DNA of 64,000 bases from Mesorhizobium sp. GTDB taxonomy: Bacteria > Pseudomonadota > Alphaproteobacteria > Rhizobiales > Rhizobiaceae. Position numbers and translations under genes: made by a program. The DNA lies in assembly GCA_004017275.1 (NCBI GenBank), contig SAKE01000015.1, positions 62,001-126,000 of the forward strand, read 5' to 3'. This document shows, piece after piece, positions 8,804 through 17,527 of this stretch. Position 1 is the stretch's first letter, and each line of letters begins with the position of its first letter. The notes below the pieces were generated by a model. That model was not told where the DNA came from. It saw only the letters and a program-made list of their open reading frames with translations, and made no database searches.

Positions 8804-10204
8804 ATGAGCGACAAGAAAACCAGCAACCAGATGTGGGGCGGACGTTTTGCCTCTGGTCCGGCCGCGATCATGGAAGCGATCAACGCGTCGATCTCGTTCG
8901 ACCGCAAACTCTATGCGCAGGACATCAAAGGCTCGATCGCCCATAGCGAGATGCTGGCGCAAACGGGCATTATTTCGGCGGCCGATCAAGAAAAAATCGC
9001 TCACGGGCTGAACACGATCCTGAAAGAGATCGAGGCCGGCAGCTTCGAGTTCTCGACGCGTCTCGAAGACATCCACATGAATATCGAGGCACGCCTTGCC
9101 GATCTGATCGGCCCGGCGGCCGGCCGGCTGCACACCGCACGCTCGCGCAACGACCAGGTTGCGGTCGATCTGAGACTGTGGGTCAAGGACGAGTGCTTTC
9201 GCGTCGCCGAGGCGTTGAAAGGGCTGATCACGGCGCTGCTGGAGCGGGCCGAGGAGCATGCGGCGACCGTGATGCCGGGTTTCACCCATATGCAGGCAGC
9301 CCAGCCGGTGACCTTCGGCCATCACTGCATGGCTTATGTCGAGATGTTTTCGCGCGACCTGTCGCGTGTGCGCGATGCGATCGAACGGATGGACGAAAGC
9401 CCGCTCGGTGCCGCGGCCCTTGCCGGCACCAGTTTCCCGATCGACCGTCACCGGACCGCCAAGGCGCTCGGCTTCCGCGAGCCGATGCGCAATTCGCTCG
9501 ACAGCGTCTCCGATCGCGATTTCGCGCTCGAGTTCCTCGGCATGGCGGCGATCTGCGCCACGCATCTGTCGCGACTGGCCGAGGAGATCATCATCTGGTC
9601 GACGCCGCAATTCGGCTTCGTCAGGCTGTCGGACTCGTTTTCCACCGGCTCCTCGATCATGCCGCAGAAGAAGAACCCCGACGCCGCCGAACTGGTGCGC
9701 GGCAAGACCGGCCGCGTCACCGGCCATCTGGTCGGCCTGCTGACGGTGATGAAGGGCATGCCTTTGACCTATGGCAAGGACATGCAGGAAGACAAGGAAT
9801 CTGTCTTCGATGCCGCCGAGACGCTCGACCTGATGCTGGCGGCGATGACCGGCATGGTCTCGGACATGACGATCAATGCGGCCCCGATGAAGAAGGCCGC
9901 CGGATCCGGCCACGCGACCGCCACCGATCTTGCCGACTGGTTGGTGCGCACGCTCGGCCTGCCGTTCCGCGAAGCGCATCATGTCACCGGCCGGGCGGTG
10001 GCGCTGGCCGAAGAGAAGAAGGTAGGGCTGGACAAGCTTTCGCTGGAGGACCTGCAGTCGATCAATCCCGGCATCACGGCGGACATATTTTCGGTGCTGG
10101 CGGTGCAGAACTCGGTCAAGAGCCGCACCAGTTTCGGCGGCACCGCGCCATCGGAAGTCAGGAAGCAGATCCGCAGCTGGAAGAAGCGACTGGCCAACGC
10201 GTGA
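8804..10204 (+). CDS. argH: Argininosuccinate lyase
   Basis: A 466-residue enzyme of the fumarase/aspartase superfamily that splits argininosuccinate into arginine and fumarate, the last step of arginine synthesis. The family signature [12 protein letters not shown] lies near residues 283-294, after [20 protein letters not shown] near residue 110 and the catalytic-histidine region [10 protein letters not shown] near 160 are present. The length is normal. It starts a plus-strand run followed by an lptM-like gene and lysA. No defect is seen. Confidence 0.97.
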   Translation: MSDKKTSNQMWGGRFASGPAAIMEAINASISFDRKLYAQDIKGSIAHSEMLAQTGIISAADQEKIAHGLNTILKEIEAGSFEFSTRLEDIHMNIEARLADLIGPAAGRLHTARSRNDQVAVDLRLWVKDECFRVAEALKGLITALLERAEEHAATVMPGFTHMQAAQPVTFGHHCMAYVEMFSRDLSRVRDAIERMDESPLGAAALAGTSFPIDRHRTAKALGFREPMRNSLDSVSDRDFALEFLGMAAICATHLSRLAEEIIIWSTPQFGFVRLSDSFSTGSSIMPQKKNPDAAELVRGKTGRVTGHLVGLLTVMKGMPLTYGKDMQEDKESVFDAAETLDLMLAAMTGMVSDMTINAAPMKKAAGSGHATATDLADWLVRTLGLPFREAHHVTGRAVALAEEKKVGLDKLSLEDLQSINPGITADIFSVLAVQNSVKSRTSFGGTAPSEVRKQIRSWKKRLANA

Positions 10205-10205
10205 C

Positions 10206-10270
10206 GTCGGATATTGCGACCAGCAATATCTCGGATATCGCGACCAGCAATATCCAACAATATCCGGGGT
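10206..10270. repeat. Two tandem 24-bp hairpin repeats between argH and the lptM-like gene
   Basis: Immediately after the argH stop, a 24-base unit occurs twice in tandem: CGGATATTGCGACCAGCAAT+ATCT, then CGGATATCGCGACCAGCAAT+ATCC. Each unit contains an inverted repeat, GATATTGC-GACCA-GCAATATC, perfect in copy one and with one mismatch in copy two. A third partial arm, CAATATCC, follows. There is no T-run. It may be a mRNA-stabilising structure or a protein-binding array. Confidence 0.7.
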
Positions 10271-10329
10271 GCAATACGCCGAGAACTCGGCTAAAAGCGG
10301 CGGCTGGCAATTTTCGGACGGATGGATCG

Positions 10330-10536
10330 ATGACCGGAAGCAGGATTTTGGTGACGCTGACGCTGCTGGTGGCGATCGCGGCTGTCTCGGCCTGCGGCAG
10401 GAGGAGCGGTCTCGACACGCCCTATGAGGCAGCCGTGCAGGCGCGCAAGGATGCCTCGAAGGCTCACCAGCCGGTGCCGCCGGAGCCGGAGAAACCGGTC
10501 GTGGACAAGAAGTTCATCCTCGACCCGCTGATCTAG
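10330..10536 (+). CDS. lptM: Small lipoprotein, LptM-like
   Basis: A 68-residue predicted lipoprotein. It has a short signal sequence and a lipobox-like AVSACGRR, putting the lipidated cysteine near residue 22. The mature part CGRRSGLDTPYEA resembles the CGxKGPLxxP start of LptM (YifL), which helps mature the LptD lipopolysaccharide translocon in enterobacteria. Position just before lysA matches yifL near lysA/dapF in other proteobacteria. The tail is proline- and lysine-rich (PPEPEKPVVDKKF). The LptM function is inferred from these two resemblances. The gene is easy to miss because of its size. Confidence 0.7.
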   Translation: MTGSRILVTLTLLVAIAAVSACGRRSGLDTPYEAAVQARKDASKAHQPVPPEPEKPVVDKKFILDPLI

Positions 10537-10601
10537 AGCCGACAAGACCGGGGCTTTCAAAACCCGATCCCATCGCGCTCCAACTTTCCGGAACCACTCC
10601 C

Positions 10602-11870
10602 GTGAACCATTTCGACTACCGCGACGGCGTGCTGCATGCCGAGGACGTGGCGATCCCCGATATCGCCGCACAAATCGGCACGCCGTTCTACTGCTATTCG
10701 ACGGCCACCTTGACCAGGCACTACCGGGTGTTTGCGCAAGCCTTTGCCGGGCTCGACGCGCTTGTTTGCTACGCCATGAAGGCCAATTCCAACCAAGCCG
10801 TCCTGCGGACACTGGCGAAGCTCGGCGCCGGCGCCGACGTGGTCTCGGAAGGTGAACTGCGCCGGGCGCTGGCTGCCGGCATTCCGGCCAGCAAGATCCT
10901 GTTTTCGGGAGTCGGCAAGACCGCCCGCGAAATGGATTTTGCCCTTGCCGCCGGCATCCTCTGCTTCAACGTCGAATCTGAGCCAGAACTCGAGCTCTTG
11001 TCAGCCCGTGCCGTTGCCCTTGGCAGGGTGGCGTCGATCTCGCTGCGCATCAATCCCGATGTCGACGCCAGGACCCACAAGAAGATCTCCACCGGTAAGG
11101 CCGAGAACAAGTTCGGCATCCCGTGGCAGCGGGCGCGTCAGGTCTATGCCCGCGCGGCAAAGCTTCCCGGCATCAAGATCACCGGCATCGACACCCATAT
11201 CGGCAGCCAGATCACCGAGCTGCAGCCCTTCGACGACGCCTTCGCGCTGCTTGTCGATCTGGTCGGCGCGCTGCGGGCGGACGGCCATGCCATCGAGCAT
11301 ATCGATCTCGGCGGCGGCCTCGGCATTCCCTACCGCGTCGACAACAACCCGCCGCCGCTGCCCGACGCCTATGCCCAGATCGTCAGGAAGCATGTCACCA
11401 AGCTCGGGCTGAAGGTGATGTTCGAGCCGGGCCGGCTGATATCAGGCAATGCCGGCATCCTCGTCTCGGAGGTGATCTTCGTGAAGGAAGGCGACGCCAA
11501 GAACTTCCTCGTCGTCGACGCCGCCATGAACGATCTCATCCGGCCGACGCTCTACGATGCTTTCCACGACATAAGGCCGGTCGTGCAGCCGCCGGCCCAT
11601 ACGCCACGTATGATGGTCGACGTGGTCGGCCCGGTCTGCGAGACCGGCGATTATATCGGCCTAGACCGCGATCTGCCCAGGCTAAAGGCCGGCGACCTGA
11701 TTTCCGTCTCCACCGCCGGCGCCTATGGCGCGGTGCAGGCCGGCACCTACAACACCCGCCTGCTGGTGCCCGAAGTGCTGGTCGACGGCGACCGGTTCCA
11801 CGTCGTGCGTCCGCGCCTGACCTATGACGACCTGATCGGGCTGGATTCGGTACCCGACTGGCTCGCATAG
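10602..11870 (+). CDS. lysA: Diaminopimelate decarboxylase
   Basis: A 422-residue PLP enzyme (alanine racemase-fold barrel plus C-terminal beta domain) that decarboxylates meso-diaminopimelate to lysine. The PLP lysine is in CYAMKANSN (near residue 60). HIGSQI near residue 200, the glycine-rich DLGGGLGIPY, EPGRLI and the substrate-binding PVCETGDYIG are present. Translation apparently begins at GTG (10602, MNHFDYRDG). It follows the lptM-like gene by 65 bases on the same strand. Length and motifs are normal. Confidence 0.97.
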   Translation: MNHFDYRDGVLHAEDVAIPDIAAQIGTPFYCYSTATLTRHYRVFAQAFAGLDALVCYAMKANSNQAVLRTLAKLGAGADVVSEGELRRALAAGIPASKILFSGVGKTAREMDFALAAGILCFNVESEPELELLSARAVALGRVASISLRINPDVDARTHKKISTGKAENKFGIPWQRARQVYARAAKLPGIKITGIDTHIGSQITELQPFDDAFALLVDLVGALRADGHAIEHIDLGGGLGIPYRVDNNPPPLPDAYAQIVRKHVTKLGLKVMFEPGRLISGNAGILVSEVIFVKEGDAKNFLVVDAAMNDLIRPTLYDAFHDIRPVVQPPAHTPRMMVDVVGPVCETGDYIGLDRDLPRLKAGDLISVSTAGAYGAVQAGTYNTRLLVPEVLVDGDRFHVVRPRLTYDDLIGLDSVPDWLA

Positions 11871-11897
11871 AAGCCGCTCGACCTGGATGCCGGAACG

Positions 11898-12200
11898 CTA
11901 CAGCCGGCTCTGGATGAGCGCCCTGATGCCGGCGATCCTGTCCTCGTCGCGGCGGTAGAACGTCCATTGCTTGATGCGCCTGGCGCGCAGCAGGCCGGCC
12001 TGGGTGAGCACGCGCATATGCTCGCTGAGCGTGGCTTGCGTGATGCCGAGCTTTTCGGCGATCAGCAGCGCGCAAACGCCGTCTTCGACCAGATCGCCAT
12101 CGACCTGGACCCGGAAATGCGCGCGCGGATCCTTCAGCCAGTGGAGGATCTGCAGCCTGCGTTCGTTGGCGAGCGCCTTGAAGACATCAACCTCTTGCAT
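11898..12200 (-). CDS. ArsR/SmtB-family transcriptional regulator
   Basis: A 100-residue winged-helix repressor. The helix-turn-helix LLIAEKLGITQATLSEHMRV spans roughly residues 45-64 and is followed by LTQAGLLRARR and the wing WTFYRRDEDRI. The N-terminus MQEVDVFKALANERRLQIL is typical. No metal-binding ELCVCDL cysteine pair is present, only one cysteine (GVCAL), so it is unlikely to be an arsenic or cadmium sensor of the classical type. It is read away from a threonine dehydratase gene across 50 bases. Control of that gene or of itself is the natural guess. Confidence 0.88.
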   Translation of the reverse strand: MQEVDVFKALANERRLQILHWLKDPRAHFRVQVDGDLVEDGVCALLIAEKLGITQATLSEHMRVLTQAGLLRARRIKQWTFYRRDEDRIAGIRALIQSRL

Positions 12201-12250
12201 TTAGCCATTTTGCCAAGTTACTAATTGCTGTCAATCCCAGGGAGAACGCC

Positions 12251-13192
12251 ATGACGAACGGCAACACCGTCACACGCGAGCGCATTGCCGCGATGGAACC
12301 GCGCATCCGCCCCTACATCAGACACACGCCGGTGCTGCGCGTCGACATGGCCGACTTCGACCGGCCGCCGCTGGCCGTCGACCTGAAGCTTGAATGCCTG
12401 CAGCATTCCGGCTCGTTCAAAGCGCGCGGCGCCTTCACCAACCTTTTGGAGCGGGCGGTCCCCGAAGTCGGTGTCGTCGCCGCATCGGGCGGCAACCATG
12501 GTGCGGCCGTCGCCTATGCCGCCATGCGGCTCGGCCACAAGGCGACCATCTTCGTTCCCGAGGTGAGTCCGCCGGCCAAGTTGGAGCGGATCCGCTCCTA
12601 CGGCGCCGAGTTGATCGTCGGCGGCGCCCGCTACGCCGAAGCGCTGTCCGCCAGCGAACGTTTCGCCGAGGAAACCGGCGCCTTGCAGATCCATGCCTTC
12701 AACCAGGAGGAAACGCTGGTCGGCCAGGGCACGCTCGGGCTCGAAATCGAGAGCGATTTGCCTCAGATCGACACGCTACTGGTCGCCGTCGGCGGTGGCG
12801 GCCTGATCGGCGGCATCGCCGCCTGGTTTGCCGGCCGCATCCGCATCGTCGCCGTCGAGCCGGAAGGCGCGCCGACGCTGCATCGCGCCTTCGAGGCGGG
12901 ACATCCCGTCGATGCGCCAGCCGAGGGCATCGCCGCTGATTCGCTGGCGCCAAAGCGCGTCGGCGAAATGATGTTCCCGATCGCCGAAGCCTTTGTCGAA
13001 CGCTCGATCCTGGTCAGCGACGACGACATCATCGCCGCGCAGAAGGCGCTGTGGAACCGGGTGCGCATCATCTCCGAGCCGGGTGGCGCCGCGGCCTTTG
13101 CCGCAGTCCTGTCAGGCCGTTATGCCCCGGCGCCGGGCGAACGCATCGCCGTGCTGGTCTGCGGGGCGAACGCCAACCCCGCAACCTTCTGA
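12251..13192 (+). CDS. Threonine/serine dehydratase (PLP-dependent, fold type II)
   Basis: A 313-residue PLP enzyme. The Schiff-base lysine is in SGSFKARGA (near residue 57), the substrate loop SGGNHGAAVA near residue 78, and the phosphate-binding GGGGLIGG near residue 180. It lacks the C-terminal ACT-like domain of biosynthetic IlvA, so it resembles the catabolic or short threonine/serine ammonia-lyases that release ammonia and a 2-oxoacid. It faces away from an ArsR-type regulator. The exact amino-acid substrate is not resolved. Serine racemase-like activity is an alternative. Confidence 0.82.
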   Translation: MTNGNTVTRERIAAMEPRIRPYIRHTPVLRVDMADFDRPPLAVDLKLECLQHSGSFKARGAFTNLLERAVPEVGVVAASGGNHGAAVAYAAMRLGHKATIFVPEVSPPAKLERIRSYGAELIVGGARYAEALSASERFAEETGALQIHAFNQEETLVGQGTLGLEIESDLPQIDTLLVAVGGGGLIGGIAAWFAGRIRIVAVEPEGAPTLHRAFEAGHPVDAPAEGIAADSLAPKRVGEMMFPIAEAFVERSILVSDDDIIAAQKALWNRVRIISEPGGAAAFAAVLSGRYAPAPGERIAVLVCGANANPATF

Positions 13193-13312
13193 CCGCACCA
13201 TGACTATGAATCAATAATGGCGGTCTTCACGTTTTTCCAAACTGCCTCGCCTTTGCCGTGTTTGCTGGTATTCTTCGAGTCGTGAGGCGTTGGGCTATCC
13301 TGCCCGCCCCAC

Positions 13313-13359
13313 AGCATGATCTCGAAAAGTGGAACCGGTTTTCGGGACAGATCATGCTC
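13313..13359. repeat. Dispersed rhizobial palindrome (GATCATGCTC family)
   Basis: AGCATGATCTCGAAAAGTGG, then AACCGGTTTTCGGGACAG, then ATCATGCTC. The outer arms GCATGATCT/AGATCATGC and the inner CGAAAA/TTTTCG pair with each other. This is the best-preserved copy of the repeat in the window and closely matches a palindrome that I recall as abundant between genes in Mesorhizobium and related genomes. Related copies lie at 3719-3753 and 45063-45132. Confidence 0.75.
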
Positions 13360-13366
13360 AAGGAGA

Positions 13367-13407
13367 TAGAGCCCCCTCCCGGTTCTTTCGGGACCAAATA
13401 GGCTCTA
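13367..13407 (+). promoter_or_regulatory. Hairpin in the leader of the TIGR02302 gene
   Basis: TAGAGCC (13367-13373) pairs perfectly with GGCTCTA (13401-13407), enclosing an inner CCCG...CGGG stem. The structure ends four bases before the AGGAAGG ribosome-binding region and eleven bases before the ATG at 13418, so it would be in the 5' leader. It has no T-run. A translational role is only inferred. Confidence 0.45.
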
Positions 13408-13417
13408 GGAAGGGCCG

Positions 13418-16018
13418 ATGACGGAACGACCCACCTTCAGCAGCGATCGCGGCTTGGCCGGGCGCCTTGCCTTGAGCCGGCTGGCGACGCGGGTCTCGAT
13501 AATGGTCGAGCGTGGCTGGCCGTTGCTGCTTCCGCTCGTCATCATCGCCAGCCTGTTCTTCAGCGTCTCCTGGCTCGGGCTCTTCACCCGGCTTCCGGAC
13601 ATGGCGCGCATCGGCCTCGTCGCCGCATTCGCCATCGCTGCATTGGCCGCGCTCTATCCGCTGCGCTTCTTCCGCCTGCCTGGCGCCGCCGAAATCGACC
13701 GCCGCATCGAGGCGGCCAATCAATTGTTGCACAGCCCGGTGCTGGTACAGACCGACCGGCCAAGCGGCAGGGAAAGCAGCTTTTCGCAAGCGCTGTGGCG
13801 CGAGCACCAGAAGCGCATGGCCGGAAAGCTCGACAACCTCGGCGCCGACCTGCCGCGCACACGCGTGCCGGAACGCGACCCCTGGGGGCTGCGCGCGGTT
13901 GCGGCACTTTTGCTCGTTACCGCCTTTGCCTTCTCCTTCGGGCCGACAGGCGGCAGGATCAGCGACGGGTTCACTGCGCATGGCGCGCGCGATATCGTGC
14001 CGCCGCGCATCGACGCCTGGGTCACGCCACCAGCCTATACCGGCAAGCCGCCGATCTTCCTGACCGCCGACGCCAACCAGGCAACGCCGACCTTCACCGT
14101 TCCCGAAGGCAGCGATGTCTCGCTGCGCGTGACCGGCGGTTCGGGCGAGGAAACCCTTGCCTTTGCCGACAAGAATGGCAATTCCCGCGCCATCGACCCG
14201 GCCGGGCCGCAGGCGGCTCCCACCACGGCCAAGCCCGTGGCAAGCGCGGCGCCGCCGTCGAAGGTGCGCCAGTTCACCGGCAAGCTGACCGGCGACGGCA
14301 TGCTGACGCTGACATCGGGCGAGGACCAACTCGGCCGCTGGGCCTTCTCGATCATAACCGACAAGCCGCCGCAGATCCGGTTCGTCGGCGAGCCGAAGCG
14401 CGCCGCCAACGGCGCTTTCGAGCTCAATTACCAGATCAACGACGATTATGGCGCCGCCACCGCCAAGGCGGTGTTCACGCTTGCCGATCCGCAGGCGCCG
14501 AATGCGCGTCCGCTCTATGGTCCGCCTGAAATGCCGCTGTCGCTGCCGCGCCGCGGCGGCAAGTCGAACGCAGTCAGGACCTCGAAGGACCTGACCGAGC
14601 ATGTCTGGGCCGGCAGCAGCATCAAGTTGACGCTGGTTGCCACCGACGATGCCGGGCACACCGCATCGAGCGAAACCAAGACGTTGCCGATGCCGGAACG
14701 TCCGTTTGCCAATCCGCTGGCGCGCGCCGTGATCGAGCAGCGCCGCCTGCTGGCGCTCGACGCCAATGCCAAGCCGCGGGTGCTTGACCTGATGGATGCC
14801 ATCACGCTGCGTCCGGAAGACACCTTCGACAACATGTCCCACTACCTCGCCATCATGAGCGCCCGCAGCCGGCTGAAAATAGCCGACAGCGACGATCAAT
14901 CGCGCAACGAGGTCTCCTATCTCTGGGAAATCGCGCTCGGCATCGAGGAAGGCAATCTCTCGGCCGCCGAAAAGCGGCTGCGCCAGGCGCAGCAGGCGCT
15001 GCAGGACGCCATCAAGAATGGCGCCAGCGACGCTGAAATCGAAAAGGCGATGAAGGAACTGCGCGAGGCGATGAACCAGTTCCTGCAGGAATTCGCGGAG
15101 CGCGCCAAGCAGAATCCCAACGCCCCGCAGATGCAGCAGAACGGCCAGGAACTGCGCCAGAGCGACATCGATCGCATGATGGACCAGATCGAGAATCTGG
15201 CGAAGTCGGGCGATCGCGACAAGGCCCAGCAATTGCTGTCGCAACTGCAGGACATGATGAACAACCTGCAGGCCGGCCGTCAGCAGCAGGGCGGCCAGCA
15301 GGACAGCGAGATGCGCCAGCAGATGGACAAGCTCGGCGAGATCCTGCGGCGCCAGCAGGAGATGATGAACGACACCTTCCGCATGGACCAGATGCAGCGC
15401 GGCGAGCGCCAGCGTGGACAGAACCGCGACGAGCAGCTCGGCGAAGATGGCGGCCAGGATGAGGACAAGCCAGGGGTCGGCGAGGACCGCGATCCGCTCG
15501 CCCGGCAAAAGCCGATGACGCCACAGGAATTCGCCGACGCGCTGAAGCAGCTGCAGCAGGGCCAGGGCCAGCTGAAAAGCGACCTCGACCAGCTGAAGAA
15601 GGGGCTCGAAGGCATGGGCATGGAGCCCAATGAAGGATTTGGCGAGGCCGGCAAGTCCATGGGCAATGCAGAACAGGCGCTCGGTGAGGGCGAAGGCGAT
15701 GAGGCCGTCGGCCATCAGGGCCGGGCGCTGGAAGCGCTGCGCAAGGGCGCCAAGGACATGATGAAGCAGATGCAGGCCATGCAGGGCGACCAGGGCGGTG
15801 GCGAAGAAGGCGGCCGCCAGCAGAACGCCGATCGTGACCCGCTCGGCCGGCCGCGCGCCAGCCAGGGTCCCGACTTCGGCGATTCGGTGAAAGTGCCCGA
15901 CGAGATCGACGTGCAGCGCGCCCGCCAGATTCTGGAAGCGATCCGCAAGCGGCTCGGCAATGCGCTGAGCCCCGACATTGAGCGCAGCTATCTGGAACGG
16001 CTGCTCGAGCTGAAATAG
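13418..16018 (+). CDS. TIGR02302 family membrane protein (DUF4175)
   Basis: An 866-residue protein of a family found in alphaproteobacteria and of unknown function. Two N-terminal membrane helices (about residues 33-56 and 63-82) and a third near 160-178 are followed by a large domain. The C-terminal third (about 540-830) is a long glutamine-rich coiled region with runs such as LQQGQGQLKSDLDQLKKG and DQMQRGERQRGQNRDEQ, likely to be helical or partly disordered. It ends in LSPDIERSYLERLLELK. It stands alone after a palindromic repeat. The long open frame on the opposite strand is a codon-bias artefact. Confidence 0.9.
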   Translation: MTERPTFSSDRGLAGRLALSRLATRVSIMVERGWPLLLPLVIIASLFFSVSWLGLFTRLPDMARIGLVAAFAIAALAALYPLRFFRLPGAAEIDRRIEAANQLLHSPVLVQTDRPSGRESSFSQALWREHQKRMAGKLDNLGADLPRTRVPERDPWGLRAVAALLLVTAFAFSFGPTGGRISDGFTAHGARDIVPPRIDAWVTPPAYTGKPPIFLTADANQATPTFTVPEGSDVSLRVTGGSGEETLAFADKNGNSRAIDPAGPQAAPTTAKPVASAAPPSKVRQFTGKLTGDGMLTLTSGEDQLGRWAFSIITDKPPQIRFVGEPKRAANGAFELNYQINDDYGAATAKAVFTLADPQAPNARPLYGPPEMPLSLPRRGGKSNAVRTSKDLTEHVWAGSSIKLTLVATDDAGHTASSETKTLPMPERPFANPLARAVIEQRRLLALDANAKPRVLDLMDAITLRPEDTFDNMSHYLAIMSARSRLKIADSDDQSRNEVSYLWEIALGIEEGNLSAAEKRLRQAQQALQDAIKNGASDAEIEKAMKELREAMNQFLQEFAERAKQNPNAPQMQQNGQELRQSDIDRMMDQIENLAKSGDRDKAQQLLSQLQDMMNNLQAGRQQQGGQQDSEMRQQMDKLGEILRRQQEMMNDTFRMDQMQRGERQRGQNRDEQLGEDGGQDEDKPGVGEDRDPLARQKPMTPQEFADALKQLQQGQGQLKSDLDQLKKGLEGMGMEPNEGFGEAGKSMGNAEQALGEGEGDEAVGHQGRALEALRKGAKDMMKQMQAMQGDQGGGEEGGRQQNADRDPLGRPRASQGPDFGDSVKVPDEIDVQRARQILEAIRKRLGNALSPDIERSYLERLLELK

Positions 16019-16073
16019 GGATTGCAGCCCGCCTCCATCCGACCTGAAAACCCTCTCGCACGGTTGCATCACC

Positions 16074-16445
16074 ATGCCTAGATTTGGCGCTGTCACACCC
16101 ATCCTGCGCATCTTCGACATCGCCAAGGCGCGTGAATTCTATGTCGGCTTCCTTGGCTTCGAGATGCAGTGGGAGCATCGCTTCGACGACAACGCGCCGC
16201 TCTACATGTCGATTGGCCGCGATAGCTGCGTCCTGCATCTCAGCGAACATCACGGCGATGGTGCGCCTGGCGTTGCCGTGCGCATCAAGGTCGAGGACAT
16301 CGCAGCACTGCATCGCGAACTGATCGGCAAGAAATACCGCTTCGCCAGGCCGGGCTTGGAAGAAACGCCGTGGAGGACCCGCGAGGTATCGGTCGCCGAT
16401 CCATTTGGCAACCGCCTGCATTTCTACGAGGATGCCGCCGGCTGA
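16074..16445 (+). CDS. Glyoxalase/bleomycin-resistance superfamily protein
   Basis: A 123-residue vicinal-oxygen-chelate protein with two beta-alpha-beta-beta-beta modules. The N-terminal PILRIFDIAKAREFYVGFLG and C-terminal ADPFGNRLHFYE are family hallmarks; the glutamate in the latter is a usual metal ligand. The compact single-domain size matches the bleomycin/fosfomycin-resistance-like branch. Its actual substrate cannot be told. Its 3' end overlaps the converging LysR gene by 22 bases. Confidence 0.85.
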   Translation: MPRFGAVTPILRIFDIAKAREFYVGFLGFEMQWEHRFDDNAPLYMSIGRDSCVLHLSEHHGDGAPGVAVRIKVEDIAALHRELIGKKYRFARPGLEETPWRTREVSVADPFGNRLHFYEDAAG

Positions 16446-17323
16446 TTCAGCCGGTTGACGAACGCTTCGCGGATTGCCTCCTGCATGCCGTCGATCGCCT
16501 CACCGGAGGCATTCGGGTTGCGGTGCATCACCACATTCGAGGAATCGATGGCGCCGAACCCGTCCGCGGTCGTCAGTTCACGACAACCGTCCGGAATGTT
16601 GCTGCGCGAAATCGGCGCGATCGCCAGTCCGGAGGTGACGGCGAGCTTGAGGCCGCCGGTGGTGTCGCTGGTATAGGCAACACGATAGGCAAGATCGCGT
16701 TGCTCCAGTGATTTGATGGCGAAGTCCTTGCACCAGCCTGCGCGGTTGTAGAGTGCGATCGGCACCGGCTGTTCCTCGTGCATGTGGTGCAGGGTCGACG
16801 TCACCCACACGGTCGGGTCGTGCATCAGCACTTCGCCACCGGTGGGATCCTGCCATTCGAACACCACGCACAGATCGAGTTCGCCGGCAGCGAGCGCGGC
16901 TATCTGTGCCCCCGAATGGGCATAGCGCACGGTGACCTCGACCTGCGTGTGACGCTTCGAAAAGGCGCCGAGCGCGCGCGACAGGATGGCATGGCCATAC
17001 TCCTCAGGAATGCCGATGCGCACCAGCCCGCCGAGCGGCGCCGCCGCCATCGAGGCCGCCGTCTCATCGAGCAGCGAGACGATGCGGCGGGCATTGACGA
17101 TGAGTTCACCACCGCGCCGCGTCAGTGCGACGCCGCGCGAACCACGCTCGAACAGGCTGTCGCCGATCAACTCTTCGAGCTTCTTCATCTGCATCGAAAC
17201 CGCCGACTGGGTGCGGCCGGCCTGCTCCGCCGCCTTGGTGAAATTGCCGGTCTCGGCAATGGCCACGAAGGTGCGCAGGAGGTCGCTGTCGAGGGTCGGC
17301 CGCATGAAATCCGCCATAAGCAA
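16424..17323 (-). CDS. LysR-family transcriptional regulator
   Basis: A 299-residue LysR-type protein. The N-terminal winged helix (residues 13-70) contains FTKAAEQAGRTQSAVSMQMK, then KLEELIGDSLFERGSRG, and the C-terminal part is a periplasmic-binding-protein-like inducer domain. ATG at 17323 (MLMADFMRP) or 17317 (MADF) are both possible. It is read away from a DMT-family transporter across about 200 bases containing GTTTG-N8-CAAAC (17351-17368), a possible LysR operator. Control of the transporter is the likely role. Confidence 0.9.
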   Translation of the reverse strand: MLMADFMRPTLDSDLLRTFVAIAETGNFTKAAEQAGRTQSAVSMQMKKLEELIGDSLFERGSRGVALTRRGGELIVNARRIVSLLDETAASMAAAPLGGLVRIGIPEEYGHAILSRALGAFSKRHTQVEVTVRYAHSGAQIAALAAGELDLCVVFEWQDPTGGEVLMHDPTVWVTSTLHHMHEEQPVPIALYNRAGWCKDFAIKSLEQRDLAYRVAYTSDTTGGLKLAVTSGLAIAPISRSNIPDGCRELTTADGFGAIDSSNVVMHRNPNASGEAIDGMQEAIREAFVNRLNQPAASS

Positions 17324-17527
17324 ATCTGATTGCTGGCATCATTCCAATTCGTTTGCAACATGTCAAACGCAGGATGATAGTGGCCTCACCCATTGGATAT
17401 GCGGCTGCGAAATCAGCCGCGGACCAATCAAGAGTCCTCACTCGTGCCCGCTGCCCGAAACGGTGGCGGGTTCTTTTTCACTTGCAGCAAGCGTGCTTGC
17501 GGGCGCGCTACTGGAGCCTGGATCCTC

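Noticed and set aside
10206-10270. Tandem hairpin repeats as a CRISPR array
   Set aside because: There are only two adjacent copies with no spacers and no cas genes.
9178-10536. Long plus-strand frame overlapping argH
   Set aside because: Its first part is argH out of frame. Only the last 68 codons, from 10330, make a sensible lipoprotein, which is reported separately.
13358-16126. A 922-codon open frame on the minus strand opposite the TIGR02302 gene
   Set aside because: It mirrors the real gene's codons (GC-rich third positions make the antisense frame open), shows leucine/alanine/arginine-rich low-complexity protein and has no recognisable domain or ribosome site.
17351-17368. GTTTG-N8-CAAAC as a firm LysR operator
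   Set aside because: Arms are only five bases and similar matches arise by chance; mentioned only in the LysR gene entry.
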